Source: Syntrophaceae bacterium UBA4810
GTDB taxonomy: Bacteria > Desulfobacterota > Syntrophia > Syntrophales > Smithellaceae
Direction: 5' to 3'
NCBI GenBank assembly: GCA_002402545.1
Contig: DHGA01000012.1
Location: 2,072-13,774, forward strand
DNA: 11,703 nt
Positions 1 to 7,626 of this stretch are shown here, in pieces. The translations under genes were made by a program, and so were the position numbers. The notes below the pieces were generated by a model that ran no database searches, was not told the DNA's origin, and saw only the letters and a list, made by a program, of their open reading frames with translations. Every line of letters begins with the position of its first letter. Position 1 is the stretch's first letter.

Positions 1-558
1 GGAACCAGGTCTTGTTGATTCTCCTCCAATGTCGATAATATCCGCGCCCTCTTCCACTATCTGGAAGCCCCTTTCAACCGCTTTTTTTTGATCGTAAAAT
101 AATCCTCCGTCCGAAAAAGAATCCGGGGTAACATTAAGAATACCCATAATCAAAGTTTTATTTCCTAACTTGATTTTCCGTCGCGAAGTTTGAATAACAT
201 AATCTTCTTTATTTAAATTATTTATAAGCTCACGCAAATCACTGGATATTTTACTTAATCCAAACGGCTGCTTTTTGATTTTACCCGAAAGCGCTAAAAT
301 CTGCTTTCTGGTTCCCATAATTAAAATGTCAGTTGATTCTACGGAGCATGCCACGCTGCCGCGAGCTACTGCCGCGTCTCCGCCAATGGAAAGCATCTCC
401 TGCTTGATGATATTGGCAACTTTACATGGTTGTTTATCCAGGATGATATTTATATTGGCCGCCTTATTTTTCATCGCTTCGATACCGTAAGGATCAACGC
501 CGATTTTTTTAAAAACATCCACAACTTCGGACAAACTTTTTATATCAATTATCCTCAC
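1..558 (-). CDS. folP: Dihydropteroate synthase, N-terminal part (cut by window edge)
   Basis: This gene encodes the enzyme that joins p-aminobenzoate to dihydropterin pyrophosphate in cytoplasmic folate synthesis. Reading right to left from a GTG codon at 558-556, 186 codons stay open to the window edge. The DHPS core begins near residue 124. It shows the signature NVTPDSFSDGG (142-152), whose Asn binds the metal/pyrophosphate, and DIGGESTRPG (176-185). About 120 residues precede the core, including a DPYG stretch near residue 22; this extension is absent from short E. coli-type FolP but is known in several clostridial and deltaproteobacterial forms. GTG is chosen because AGGTG lies about 7 bases upstream and no other start is seen in frame nearby upstream. 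The gene follows ftsH after 72 bp without a terminator, so it is probably in the same operon. The C-terminal half lies outside the window. Confidence 0.93.
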   Translation of the reverse strand, partial: MRIIDIKSLSEVVDVFKKIGVDPYGIEAMKNKAANINIILDKQPCKVANIIKQEMLSIGGDAAVARGSVACSVESTDILIMGTRKQILALSGKIKKQPFGLSKISSDLRELINNLNKEDYVIQTSRRKIKLGNKTLIMGILNVTPDSFSDGGLFYDQKKAVERGFQIVEEGADIIDIGGESTRPGS

Positions 559-630
559 GATAATACACCTGACAGAATAATATAAACGGAGCTTTTCAAT
601 ATTCTTTTATAGGATTCATCAAGAAAGATA

Positions 631-2445
631 TTAAACACCGGCCGTATCGCTCTGCGGCAGGGCGTCGCCAATCAGCGCATCTATTTCCGTACCGTTCAGC
701 ACTTCCTTCGTTAGAAGCTCACTGGCTATTTTATGCAAAATATCTATATGATCGCCAAGAAGCTTCTTTGCTCTTTCGTAGTTTCGCATGACGACGGCCA
801 TAACTTCCTCATCAATATTTTTTGCCGTTTCTTCGCTGTAGTCTTTATGCGTGGCGAATTCCCGCCCCAAAAATATCTGTTCTTCTTTTTTACCGTAACT
901 TAGTGGGCCCAATTTATCGCTCATTCCCCATTCACACACCATTTTTCTGGCAAGATTCGTCGCCCGTTCAATATCGTTGCCCGCTCCGGTGGTAAAATCC
1001 TTTAAAACAAGTTCTTCCGCCGCTCGACCACCTAGCAAAATAGAAATACTTTTTTCCAGATATTCACGCGGATACGTGTGCTTCTCGTCAATCGGCAATT
1101 GCTGGGTAAGACCCAAAGCCCGTCCCCGGGGAATTATGGTTACTTTATGAACAGGATCTGTCCCAGGCATGAGACGCGCTACCAGCGCGTGTCCTGTTTC
1201 ATGGTAGGAAGTGTTGCGCTTCTCCTGATCACTAATTACCATACTTTTACGTTCCGTTCCCATAAGAATTTTGTCTTTGGCAAATTCAAAATCGCTCATG
1301 GTAACTTTATCTCTGTTCGCCCGCGCAGTATTGAGAACAGCTTCGTTGATTAAGTTTTCTATATCGGCTCCGGAAGTGCCCGGCGTGCCCCGCGCCAAAA
1401 CGGCATAATTAACGTCTTCGGCAACAGGTGCATGACGGGCGTGAACTTCAAATATTTTTTCTCTACCCTTCACGTCCGGAAGAGGTACAATAACCTGCCG
1501 GTCAAATCTTCCCGGTCTCAAAAGCGCCGGATCGAGAACATCAGGCCTGTTCGTAGCGGATATTAAAATTACGCCTTCATTGGATTCAAACCCGTCCATT
1601 TCAACAAGAAGCTGATTGAGCGTCTGTTCTCTCTCGTCGTGACCTCCGCCAAGCCCCGCTCCGCGATGACGGCCAACCGCGTCTATTTCGTCGATAAAAA
1701 CAATACAAGGGGCGTTCTTTTTCGCCTGGCTGAATAAATCTCTTACGCGGGAAGCTCCCACACCAACAAACATTTCCACAAAGTCAGAACCGCTGATGCT
1801 CAAAAAAGGCACCTCCGCCTCGCCGGCAATGGCGCGCGCTAAAAGAGTTTTACCCGTGCCGGGAGGACCCACCAAAAGCAATCCCTTGGGAATTCTTCCG
1901 CCCAGCTTGGTGTATTTTTTGGGGTCGCGTAAGAAATCAATAACTTCCTCAAGCTCCGCTTTGGCCTCATCAATGCCGGCAACATCCGCGAACGTGACCT
2001 TTTTTGATTTGTCAGTAATTAACCGTGCTCTGCTTTTACCGAAAGACATTGCCTTGCCGCCTCCGGCCTGCATCTGACGCATAAAAAATATCCAAACGCC
2101 GATAAGCAGTAAAAAGGGAAACCAGGAAATGAAAATCGTCATATACCAAGGAGAATCGTCTGCCGGCCTTGCGGTAATTTTTACTTTCTTTTCCCTTAAT
2201 TGCGCGATTAATTGATCGTCTTCAGGAGCGTGTGTTCTAAAATCATTTCCGTTGATTAATTTACCGCTTATATTTTGTCCCTGGATGGTGACTTCGGTAA
2301 TCTCGCCCTTTTCCAAATACGACAGCATTTCACTGTAAATTAAATCTTTCTGAATAACTCTCTGCTGATTAAAAATGTTCCACACCATCAGCACTAAAAG
2401 CACCATAACTAATATTACCGCGATATTTTTTGAAGATTGGTTCAA
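631..2445 (-). CDS. ftsH: ATP-dependent zinc metalloprotease FtsH
   Basis: FtsH is a hexameric, inner-membrane AAA+ protease that degrades unneeded membrane proteins and some cytoplasmic regulators. The 604-residue protein has a first membrane helix at about 8-24, a small extracytoplasmic domain, and a second helix at about 103-121. The AAA module follows: Walker A GPPGTGKT (193-200), pore loop FVG (226-228), Walker B VFIDEIDA (249-256), and the second region of homology with NRPD and LRPGRFDR (299-316). The protease zinc site is HETGH (415-419), with Asp491 in GNDIERAT as the likely third ligand. HETGH replaces the more usual HEAGH, which still fits HExxH. The start is TTG (2445-2443), supported by AAGGAG with good spacing. 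The C-terminal tail is shorter than in the 644-residue E. coli protein. It lies between tilS and folP, a common order. Confidence 0.98.
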   Translation of the reverse strand: MNQSSKNIAVILVMVLLVLMVWNIFNQQRVIQKDLIYSEMLSYLEKGEITEVTIQGQNISGKLINGNDFRTHAPEDDQLIAQLREKKVKITARPADDSPWYMTIFISWFPFLLLIGVWIFFMRQMQAGGGKAMSFGKSRARLITDKSKKVTFADVAGIDEAKAELEEVIDFLRDPKKYTKLGGRIPKGLLLVGPPGTGKTLLARAIAGEAEVPFLSISGSDFVEMFVGVGASRVRDLFSQAKKNAPCIVFIDEIDAVGRHRGAGLGGGHDEREQTLNQLLVEMDGFESNEGVILISATNRPDVLDPALLRPGRFDRQVIVPLPDVKGREKIFEVHARHAPVAEDVNYAVLARGTPGTSGADIENLINEAVLNTARANRDKVTMSDFEFAKDKILMGTERKSMVISDQEKRNTSYHETGHALVARLMPGTDPVHKVTIIPRGRALGLTQQLPIDEKHTYPREYLEKSISILLGGRAAEELVLKDFTTGAGNDIERATNLARKMVCEWGMSDKLGPLSYGKKEEQIFLGREFATHKDYSEETAKNIDEEVMAVVMRNYERAKKLLGDHIDILHKIASELLTKEVLNGTEIDALIGDALPQSDTAGV

Positions 2446-2466
2446 TATTTTCTCCTTCTTTTTTAG

Positions 2467-2503
2467 GTTTAATTTATCTCTATAATAATATTCAATTTAT
2501 CTC
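2467..2503 (-). repeat. Direct repeat of a 10-mer upstream of ftsH
   Basis: The minus-strand sequence GAGATAAATT occurs twice in the 75-bp tilS-ftsH gap, at plus-strand positions 2471-2480 and 2494-2503. The copies are 23 bp apart, close to two helical turns. Between them is an AT-rich stretch containing TATAGA, which could act as a -10 box for an internal ftsH promoter, although no good -35 box is at ideal spacing. The repeat may be a regulator site or just low-complexity AT sequence. Confidence 0.3.
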
Positions 2504-2520
2504 AAATATTTTCTGAATGT

Positions 2521-3939
2521 TCACCCTCTGCCTTTCTTTGTGACCAACCGGTCATTTCCCTCTTTGTCTATGATCCTGACTTCTAAAATGTTTTTTGTTT
2601 TACTGGTAATTTTCACCCTTTCGCTCAAACACTTCTTTTCAATCCAGACGACAGAATCCGCGTCGGCAATCAGCATCATTTCATCTCTTAGCGCGCGCGG
2701 AACTTTTTTATCAATTAGATAATCTTTTATTTTTTTCCGTCCTTTCATGCCCATAGGCTCTATCCAATCTCCGTTTCTTCTGTTGCGCAAAATCAAAGGA
2801 GGGGATAATTTACCGAAATCCATATATATTTTATCATCAGCTTTGCAATCAATATTTATTGGGCGTAATTTTTTTATAAATACATCAACATTTCTTTCCC
2901 TGATGTAAAAATGCCCACCTAATTTAAGCTCATATTTATATATGAGTTTTTTTCTAATAGGAATTTTCTTCTCGAATATAAGGATATTATACTCACGCCT
3001 GGCGATAAGACTTCCAGGCAAAGAAACTCGCTTACCGGAAACCTTATTTTGCAAAATACTTTCCACATTACTAATGTGTTTTGAGGTTACCGCCTGCTTT
3101 GACTTTATAATATCGTCCAAAACATTTTTGAAAAACCTTGACCGCAAAGCCGCATGCAGACCGAGCAAATAATCGACATTCATGCTGACACCGGTTTCAT
3201 TTTTGATTATATAATCTGAGTGCAGCGCCTGGGCGACATGTGTTTTTATAAAATCATCCTCGCCGCGAAGGATTTTCGCGGTTTGCGCCAAATCCTCTTC
3301 AATTTTGGGGTTAAATTCTTTTTTCAGTAAAGGAATCAAACGCGCGCGAATTTTGTTTCGCAAATACTTTTCATCTTTATTGGAACTGTCCTTTCGATAG
3401 GAAATATTATTTTTCGATAAATATTCGATGATTTCCCGGCGCGAAACTTCGATTAACGGTCGAACATACTTGTTTTCACGAATTGGCTCTATCCCTTTTA
3501 ATCCTTCTAGTGAACTGCCTCGCATAAGGCGCAGTAAAACAGTATGGGCCTGATCCTGCAAATTGTGCCCCAAAGCGATCTTCTGCGCGTTATTTTCTTT
3601 TGCCACCTTATTCAAAAACGCGTATCTTTGACGCCGGTAAAAATCTTCAGGTGATTCACCTTTTTGTCTTTTTGTAATGTCCATTCGTCCGTGTAAAAAA
3701 GTTAACTTATAATTTTCAGACAACTTCCGGCAGAAAGCTTCATCTTTTTCCGATTCATTGCCGCGTAATTTATGATTATAATGGGCGACAAAAAGGCTTA
3801 AATTCATCTTTGGAGCGATTTTTACCAGAAAGTCAAGCAGAGCGACAGAATCCGGCCCTCCGGATAAAGCTACCACCACTTTATCATCTTGGGACAGCAG
3901 ATTATATTTTTGTATTGTTTTTTTAACTTTACTAATCAT
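2521..3939 (-). CDS. tilS: tRNA(Ile)-lysidine synthetase
   Basis: TilS attaches lysine to C34 of the CAU-anticodon tRNA-Ile, using ATP, so that the tRNA reads AUA codons and carries isoleucine. The 472-residue protein opens with the ATP-binding PP-loop SGGPDS (26-31). The N-terminal catalytic domain continues with GHNLQDQAHT and RLMRGSSLEGLKG, then RPLIEVSRREI and the RKDSSNKDEKYLRNKIR segment typical of TilS. The C-terminal half carries the TilS-specific substrate domain, including LRNRRNGDWIEPMG and KIKDYLIDKKVP. Its length is in the usual range (E. coli about 430). The ATG (3939-3937) overlaps the TGA of the upstream phosphatase gene by 4 bp, implying translational coupling. The gene is essential in most bacteria and commonly precedes ftsH. 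Confidence 0.96.
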   Translation of the reverse strand: MISKVKKTIQKYNLLSQDDKVVVALSGGPDSVALLDFLVKIAPKMNLSLFVAHYNHKLRGNESEKDEAFCRKLSENYKLTFLHGRMDITKRQKGESPEDFYRRQRYAFLNKVAKENNAQKIALGHNLQDQAHTVLLRLMRGSSLEGLKGIEPIRENKYVRPLIEVSRREIIEYLSKNNISYRKDSSNKDEKYLRNKIRARLIPLLKKEFNPKIEEDLAQTAKILRGEDDFIKTHVAQALHSDYIIKNETGVSMNVDYLLGLHAALRSRFFKNVLDDIIKSKQAVTSKHISNVESILQNKVSGKRVSLPGSLIARREYNILIFEKKIPIRKKLIYKYELKLGGHFYIRERNVDVFIKKLRPINIDCKADDKIYMDFGKLSPPLILRNRRNGDWIEPMGMKGRKKIKDYLIDKKVPRALRDEMMLIADADSVVWIEKKCLSERVKITSKTKNILEVRIIDKEGNDRLVTKKGRG

Positions 3940-4580
3940 ATAAATAGCGAATTCAATTCCAGGAGACTTTCACAATAATAGTCAGCTTCCGCGGCAAGCA
4001 AATCATTTTTTAACCCCAATCCATTTAAATATGCCGCGCTGATAATACCGGCATTTTTTGCCACATAAATATCATTAATGCCGTCGCCAATCATTACTGT
4101 TTTATCCTTTTCCGCGTGATATTTCTGGAGCAAATAATTAATTAAGCGCCCATCTGGTTTTTGATAAGGCATGGAATCCGCGCCGATTATTTCATGAAAA
4201 TGTTTTTCCAGATTCAGCGCTCTGGCTATTTTTAAAGTGAATTCATGCCGTTTGTTTGTTAGAATAATTTTTGTTTTGTCCGCGAAATTCGTCAATACAT
4301 CCGTCACGTCAGGATAGAAATTTGTGTTATCCAGAAGATGCTCGCTGTAATAATCAGTGAATATTTTCAAGGCATTATCGACTAATCTTTCCCGCAGATC
4401 ACCCAATGATCTCTCAATTAGCCTCCTTACACCATCGCCAACAAAGCCGATGATTTCCTTTTCCATCCTGGGCGGCAAACCCAATTCTTTGAGCGTGTAA
4501 TTAACAGCCACCACAAGGTCAGTTCCGCTGGAAACAAGCGTCCCGTCTAAATCAAATATCATCAAATCTATCTTTTTCAT
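3936..4580 (-). CDS. HAD-superfamily hydrolase, phosphoglycolate phosphatase-like
   Basis: This 214-residue cytoplasmic protein has all four haloacid-dehalogenase motifs. Motif I is DLDGT, with nucleophile Asp10 and acid/base Asp12. Motif II is LTNK with Thr108, and motif III is Lys141 in YQKPDG. Motif IV is GDGIND, with Asp166 and Asp170 for magnesium. A helical cap domain sits between motifs I and II, which places it in subfamily I with Gph and PpaX. The true substrate (phosphoglycolate, pyrophosphate or another small phosphate ester) cannot be read from sequence, so no symbol is given. It is the first gene of the minus-strand run and overlaps tilS by 4 bp. Its ATG at 4580 has no clear Shine-Dalgarno sequence, and the best promoter would leave only a very short leader. 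Confidence 0.9.
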   Translation of the reverse strand: MKKIDLMIFDLDGTLVSSGTDLVVAVNYTLKELGLPPRMEKEIIGFVGDGVRRLIERSLGDLRERLVDNALKIFTDYYSEHLLDNTNFYPDVTDVLTNFADKTKIILTNKRHEFTLKIARALNLEKHFHEIIGADSMPYQKPDGRLINYLLQKYHAEKDKTVMIGDGINDIYVAKNAGIISAAYLNGLGLKNDLLAAEADYYCESLLELNSLFI

Positions 4581-4591
4581 GTTTAATTAGC

Positions 4592-4620
4592 TTTATAGCC
4601 AACTGCGGTAGCAATTACAA
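4592..4620 (-). promoter_or_regulatory. Candidate promoter for the HAD-tilS-ftsH-folP run
   Basis: On the minus strand, TTGTAA (4620-4615) and TATAAA (4597-4592) are separated by 17 bp, matching sigma-70 boxes at 4/6 and 5/6. A transcript starting about seven bases after the -10 box would begin near 4585, only about five bases before the ATG at 4580. No Shine-Dalgarno sequence is seen, so the mRNA would be nearly leaderless. Confidence 0.4.
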
Positions 4621-4637
4621 GTTTGTTTATATATTAA

Positions 4638-4763
4638 AATGTTTGACCCGATCCCTCTTATATGTTATTGAAATTACAACCGCTTGGATCCCTAATCTTG
4701 ACTGAGACGGTGTTCTAATTTAAAGTCAAACATTCAGGTCTTTCTTTCGCGGAAGGCCTTTTT
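4638..4763 (+). promoter_or_regulatory. Candidate structured leader / attenuator before the pantoate genes
   Basis: AATGTTTGAC at 4638-4647 is perfectly complementary to GTCAAACATT at 4725-4734, so a plus-strand RNA could close a 10-bp helix around a 77-base interior. One base after this helix an intrinsic-terminator-like hairpin begins (4736-4759). Inside the loop, GATCC (4650-4654) can pair with GGATC (4686-4690). A closed domain directly followed by a terminator just before a biosynthetic operon is the layout of many metabolite-sensing leaders. A 'pan' RNA motif has been described upstream of pantothenate genes in Firmicutes, Chloroflexi and deltaproteobacteria; I could not match its conserved bulges by eye. 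Confidence 0.35.
4736..4763 (+). terminator. Intrinsic terminator/attenuator hairpin just before a start codon
   Basis: AGGTCTTTC (4736-4744) pairs with GGAAGGCCT (4751-4759) in nine pairs, two of them G-U, around the loop TTTCGC. TTTT follows at 4760-4763. The ribosome binding site GAGGA starts only six bases later (4769), so termination here would switch off the downstream genes rather than end an upstream one. The opposite strand has no T-tract after the hairpin. Confidence 0.6.
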
Positions 4764-4777
4764 AATTTGAGGAACAT

Positions 4778-5683
4778 ATGCCTGTAAAACAGAAGTTTCA
4801 TAGAAAAACAAAATGTAGCTTTGCTATTATCGGCGCGGGCATGGTGGGAACAGCTATCGGCGTTTTGTTAAAAAAAGCCGGCAATAACATCATCTGTGTC
4901 TGTGATAAATCACCCGCGTCATTAAAAAGAGCGGCAAAATATATTAAGGCTGATGCTTTTAAAAAATCCCTGGACAAGGCCGGTCGGGCAGACTGCCTGA
5001 TCATTACAACTCCTGATGATGCCATATCTTCCGCCTGCCGGGAAATTTCTGCTTTGCCTGATATAAAAGGTAAATTTGTTTTTCATATGAGCGGTGCCGG
5101 TGGGCTCAATCTTCTGGACACAGCCGCTGTATCAGGCGCTTTTGTCGGCAGCATTCACCCTTTGCAAAGCTTTTCTTCCATTGAAAACGCCATGGCCAAT
5201 ATTGAGCAAAGTTATTTCGGCATCACCGCGAACGGTAAAGCCAGATCCATGGCAAAAAATATTGTCGCCGATCTGAAGGGCATACCTCTGTTCATTTCCG
5301 ATAAGCAAAAACCGCTTTATCATGCCGCCGCTTGTTTTGCCTCCAATTACCTGGTTGCTCTTCTTTATGCCGTTGAATCACTTTATCAGGCAACCGGCAT
5401 CAAAGAAAAGCAGACAAGACAAGCTTATCTTCCACTGGTTTACGGTACACTGAAAAATATTCAACGTTCCGGTCCTGTCCACGCGCTTACCGGCCCGATT
5501 GCGCGGGGAGATATGGGAACAATTAAAAAACACATGGAAACAATTCAAACTAACGCACCCCTATTTGCCCCATTATATTCCGCCCTGGGAATGATCACAA
5601 CAAAACTGGCCAGACAAAAAGGCGCTATTGGTCCCAGCCGCGTTAACTTAATAACAGATATTTTGAAAGGAGTTAAGAAATGA
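4778..5683 (+). CDS. Rossmann/DUF2520 oxidoreductase, probable ketopantoate reductase
   Basis: This 301-residue protein starts with an NAD(P)-binding Rossmann fold carrying IIGAGMVGTAIG (17-28), with the GxGxxG glycines at 19, 21 and 24. The DUF2520 C-terminal half follows. Residues typical of this family are SIHPLQSFS (125-133), YHAAACFASNYLVAL (181-195) and ALTGPIARGD (236-245). It is not a canonical PanE by eye. PanG-type ketopantoate reductases, which replace PanE in some bacteria, are described in the literature and to my recollection have this architecture. The gene overlaps panB by 4 bp, which makes reduction of ketopantoate to pantoate the best guess; an unrelated 2-hydroxyacid or imine reductase is possible. 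The ATG is preceded by GAGGA at good spacing. Confidence 0.8.
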   Translation: MPVKQKFHRKTKCSFAIIGAGMVGTAIGVLLKKAGNNIICVCDKSPASLKRAAKYIKADAFKKSLDKAGRADCLIITTPDDAISSACREISALPDIKGKFVFHMSGAGGLNLLDTAAVSGAFVGSIHPLQSFSSIENAMANIEQSYFGITANGKARSMAKNIVADLKGIPLFISDKQKPLYHAAACFASNYLVALLYAVESLYQATGIKEKQTRQAYLPLVYGTLKNIQRSGPVHALTGPIARGDMGTIKKHMETIQTNAPLFAPLYSALGMITTKLARQKGAIGPSRVNLITDILKGVKK

Positions 5684-6498
5684 GCACGCAAAATGTAATC
5701 AGCCGTAAAACAATTCTGGATATAAAGAAAATGAAGGAAAATGGAGAAAAAATTGCCATGCTGACCGCTTATGATTTTGGTATGGCATCCCTTATTGACG
5801 AGGCTGATATCGATATTATACTGGTCGGCGATTCACTAGGTAATGTTGTTTTAGGCTACGAAAACACGCTCCCCGTCACTATGGCGGACATGCTGCATCA
5901 CACCAAAGCCGTTGTCCGCGGCGCTCAAAAAGCGCTGATCGTGGCGGATATGCCTTTCATGTCTTATCAGGTTTCACCGCAAGACGCTTTAGCCAACGCC
6001 GGAAGGTTTCTCCAGGAGGCCGGCGCGCAGGCCGTAAAACTTGAAGGAGGCAAGGAACAATCAGAGGCGGTCTATAAAATAACATCTTCCGGCATTCCCG
6101 TTATGGCACATCTTGGCCTGACACCACAATCAATTCATCAAATGGGCGGCTATAAAGTGCAGGGCAAGAAAGAAGACGCGGCGCAAAAAATTATGTCTGA
6201 CGCCAAAATTCTCGAAGATGCAGGAGCGTTTTCTCTTGTTCTGGAATGTGTTCCGGAAAAACTGGCCCAGGATATTACCAGCGCTATTTCTATTCCCACT
6301 ATCGGTATCGGCGCCGGTGTTCACTGCGATGGGCAGGTACTGGTAGTAAACGATATGCTGGGCATGTATGAAAAAATGACTCCAAAATTCGTCAAAAAAT
6401 ACGCCAATCTCAGCGCTGATATTAAAAATGCGGTAAAGACTTATATCGCGGAAGTAAAAAAATCATCTTTCCCTGATGATGAACACAGTTTTAAATAA
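5680..6498 (+). CDS. panB: 3-methyl-2-oxobutanoate hydroxymethyltransferase
   Basis: PanB transfers a hydroxymethyl group from methylenetetrahydrofolate to 2-oxoisovalerate, giving ketopantoate, the first committed step of pantothenate synthesis in the cytoplasm. The 272-residue TIM-barrel protein is full length. It carries MLTAYD near the start, VGDSLGNVVLGY (49-60) with metal ligand Asp51, VADMPFMSY (88-96) with Asp90, KLEGG (120-124) with Glu122, MAHLGLTPQS (142-151), and LVLECVP (186-192) with the likely catalytic Glu189. GIGAG is at 209-213. The ATG overlaps the TGA of the upstream reductase gene (ATGA), with AAAGGAG inside that gene as its ribosome binding site. panC and panD are not in the window, so the rest of the pathway is encoded elsewhere or missing. 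Confidence 0.97.
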   Translation: MSTQNVISRKTILDIKKMKENGEKIAMLTAYDFGMASLIDEADIDIILVGDSLGNVVLGYENTLPVTMADMLHHTKAVVRGAQKALIVADMPFMSYQVSPQDALANAGRFLQEAGAQAVKLEGGKEQSEAVYKITSSGIPVMAHLGLTPQSIHQMGGYKVQGKKEDAAQKIMSDAKILEDAGAFSLVLECVPEKLAQDITSAISIPTIGIGAGVHCDGQVLVVNDMLGMYEKMTPKFVKKYANLSADIKNAVKTYIAEVKKSSFPDDEHSFK

Positions 6499-6533
6499 CA
6501 ATTATTATCTTACTTAATTTTAAGAACGAATAA

Positions 6534-7586
6534 TTAATTAACCTGTATATGAGCTTTACTTCTTAATCTATTCATCAGGGACGCGAAGGCATCAGATTGC
6601 TTTTGCTGTTCAAGATATTCCGATATTTTTTCTCTCACGTCATCTAAAGATACTATCTTTTCCGGATTGCGCTCAAGCACTTCAATTATGTGATAACCGT
6701 ATTCTGTCGAGACAACCGGGCCAAGTACTTTAATTTTCTGGGAGAAAGCCGCGTCTTCGAACGGTTTTACCGTCTGACCTCTGGTAATGCTTCCCAAATC
6801 TCCGCCGCTTTCTTTAGTGGGACAATCAGAATTCTTTTTGGCAACGTCCGCGAAATCAGCTCCATCCAGAATTTGCTGGCGAATATTTTCAATCTTTTCC
6901 TTCTTTTCCGCTTTTACTTTATCATCATCCTTCTCATTTATGGCTATCAGAATATGCCTTAAATGAACACTTTCCGGGATAGTAAATCTTTCCTTATTTT
7001 CATTATAGAATTTTCTAATTTCTCCGCGGGTCGGCTTTTCTTTCCCTTTAAGTTCAAGCGTAATCATTTTTTTAATCTTGATATCCGAGGCAATATTCTT
7101 TTTCAGTTCTTCCAAATTCATCTTATTTGCCTTTAGAAATTCTTCAAAGTTCTGGCCCGGTTCAATATTCGCTTTTATATTATCCACCACTTCCTGTACT
7201 TCTTTGTCTTCTGCCGTTATTTTTCTCTTTTCTATTTCATTATCCAAAACTGTTCTAATTATAAAATTATCAACTATCTGCGTTTTTATGCTTACGCGGG
7301 CTTCTTTAATTTTATCTTTAGGAATCTGATCTTTATATGTTTTTAAAACATCATTAATTTGTTTTTCCAGCTGCGCTTTTTTCAATACTTTGCCGTCCAC
7401 GCTTACGGCTATATCGGGTGGTAACTTATTTTCTGTATCAAAAACAATTTTATCTCTTATTGATTGTGACTGGTCTGTTGGTTCAGTAGCGGGGGTCTCT
7501 CTAACGTCACTATCTTTTTTGCAGCCTGCCGTAAAAACAATTATTAATAGCAACGCGATTAAAGCAAAATAAATTTTCCCTCTCAT
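6534..7586 (-). CDS. Parvulin-type peptidyl-prolyl cis-trans isomerase lipoprotein (SurA/PrsA-like)
   Basis: This 350-residue protein is probably a periplasmic or surface-anchored folding helper. It starts with a positively charged end and a hydrophobic segment (5-19) ending in TAGC, a lipobox with Cys22 as the lipid-modified residue. Thr at -3 is less typical than Leu. A charged linker and a helical SurA_N-like region (about 60-190) follow. The PpiC rotamase domain (about 205-305) carries VHLRHILI, GGDLGSITRG, FEDAAF and YGYHIIEV. A short helical tail ends the protein. No second rotamase domain is present, unlike E. coli SurA. Lys at +2 does not give the inner-membrane retention signal of enterobacteria. 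GGGAGGT precedes the ATG. It faces panB, with only 35 bp between the stop codons. Confidence 0.9.
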   Translation of the reverse strand: MRGKIYFALIALLLIIVFTAGCKKDSDVRETPATEPTDQSQSIRDKIVFDTENKLPPDIAVSVDGKVLKKAQLEKQINDVLKTYKDQIPKDKIKEARVSIKTQIVDNFIIRTVLDNEIEKRKITAEDKEVQEVVDNIKANIEPGQNFEEFLKANKMNLEELKKNIASDIKIKKMITLELKGKEKPTRGEIRKFYNENKERFTIPESVHLRHILIAINEKDDDKVKAEKKEKIENIRQQILDGADFADVAKKNSDCPTKESGGDLGSITRGQTVKPFEDAAFSQKIKVLGPVVSTEYGYHIIEVLERNPEKIVSLDDVREKISEYLEQQKQSDAFASLMNRLRSKAHIQVN

Positions 7587-7626
7587 TAATTACCTCCCGC
7601 AATAATTATGCTGTTTTATTGATCAA

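Noticed and set aside
275..490. A 71-codon plus-strand open frame.
   Set aside because: It lies antisense inside folP, whose long coding frame explains the lack of stops; no ribosome binding site or family resemblance was seen.
1078..2077. Two plus-strand open frames of about 90 codons (1078-1353 and 1796-2077).
   Set aside because: Both are antisense to the most conserved parts of ftsH and are frame shadows.
4650..4680. On the minus strand, a sequence starting GTTGTAATTTCAATAACA that resembles a CRISPR repeat.
   Set aside because: It occurs once, with no second copy, no spacers and no cas genes nearby.
4599..4687. CCAA-CT-GCGGT (4599-4609) can pair with ACCGCTTGG (4679-4687).
   Set aside because: The pairing needs a two-base bulge, overlaps the minus-strand promoter candidate and excludes the GATCC/GGATC pairing, so it may be chance.
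4698..4726. A plus-strand TTGACT and TAAAGT pair 17 bp apart, as a promoter for the DUF2520-panB genes.
   Set aside because: The -10 box is poor, and a start near 4733 would put the terminator hairpin at the very 5' end of the message. It is possible but not supported well enough to list.
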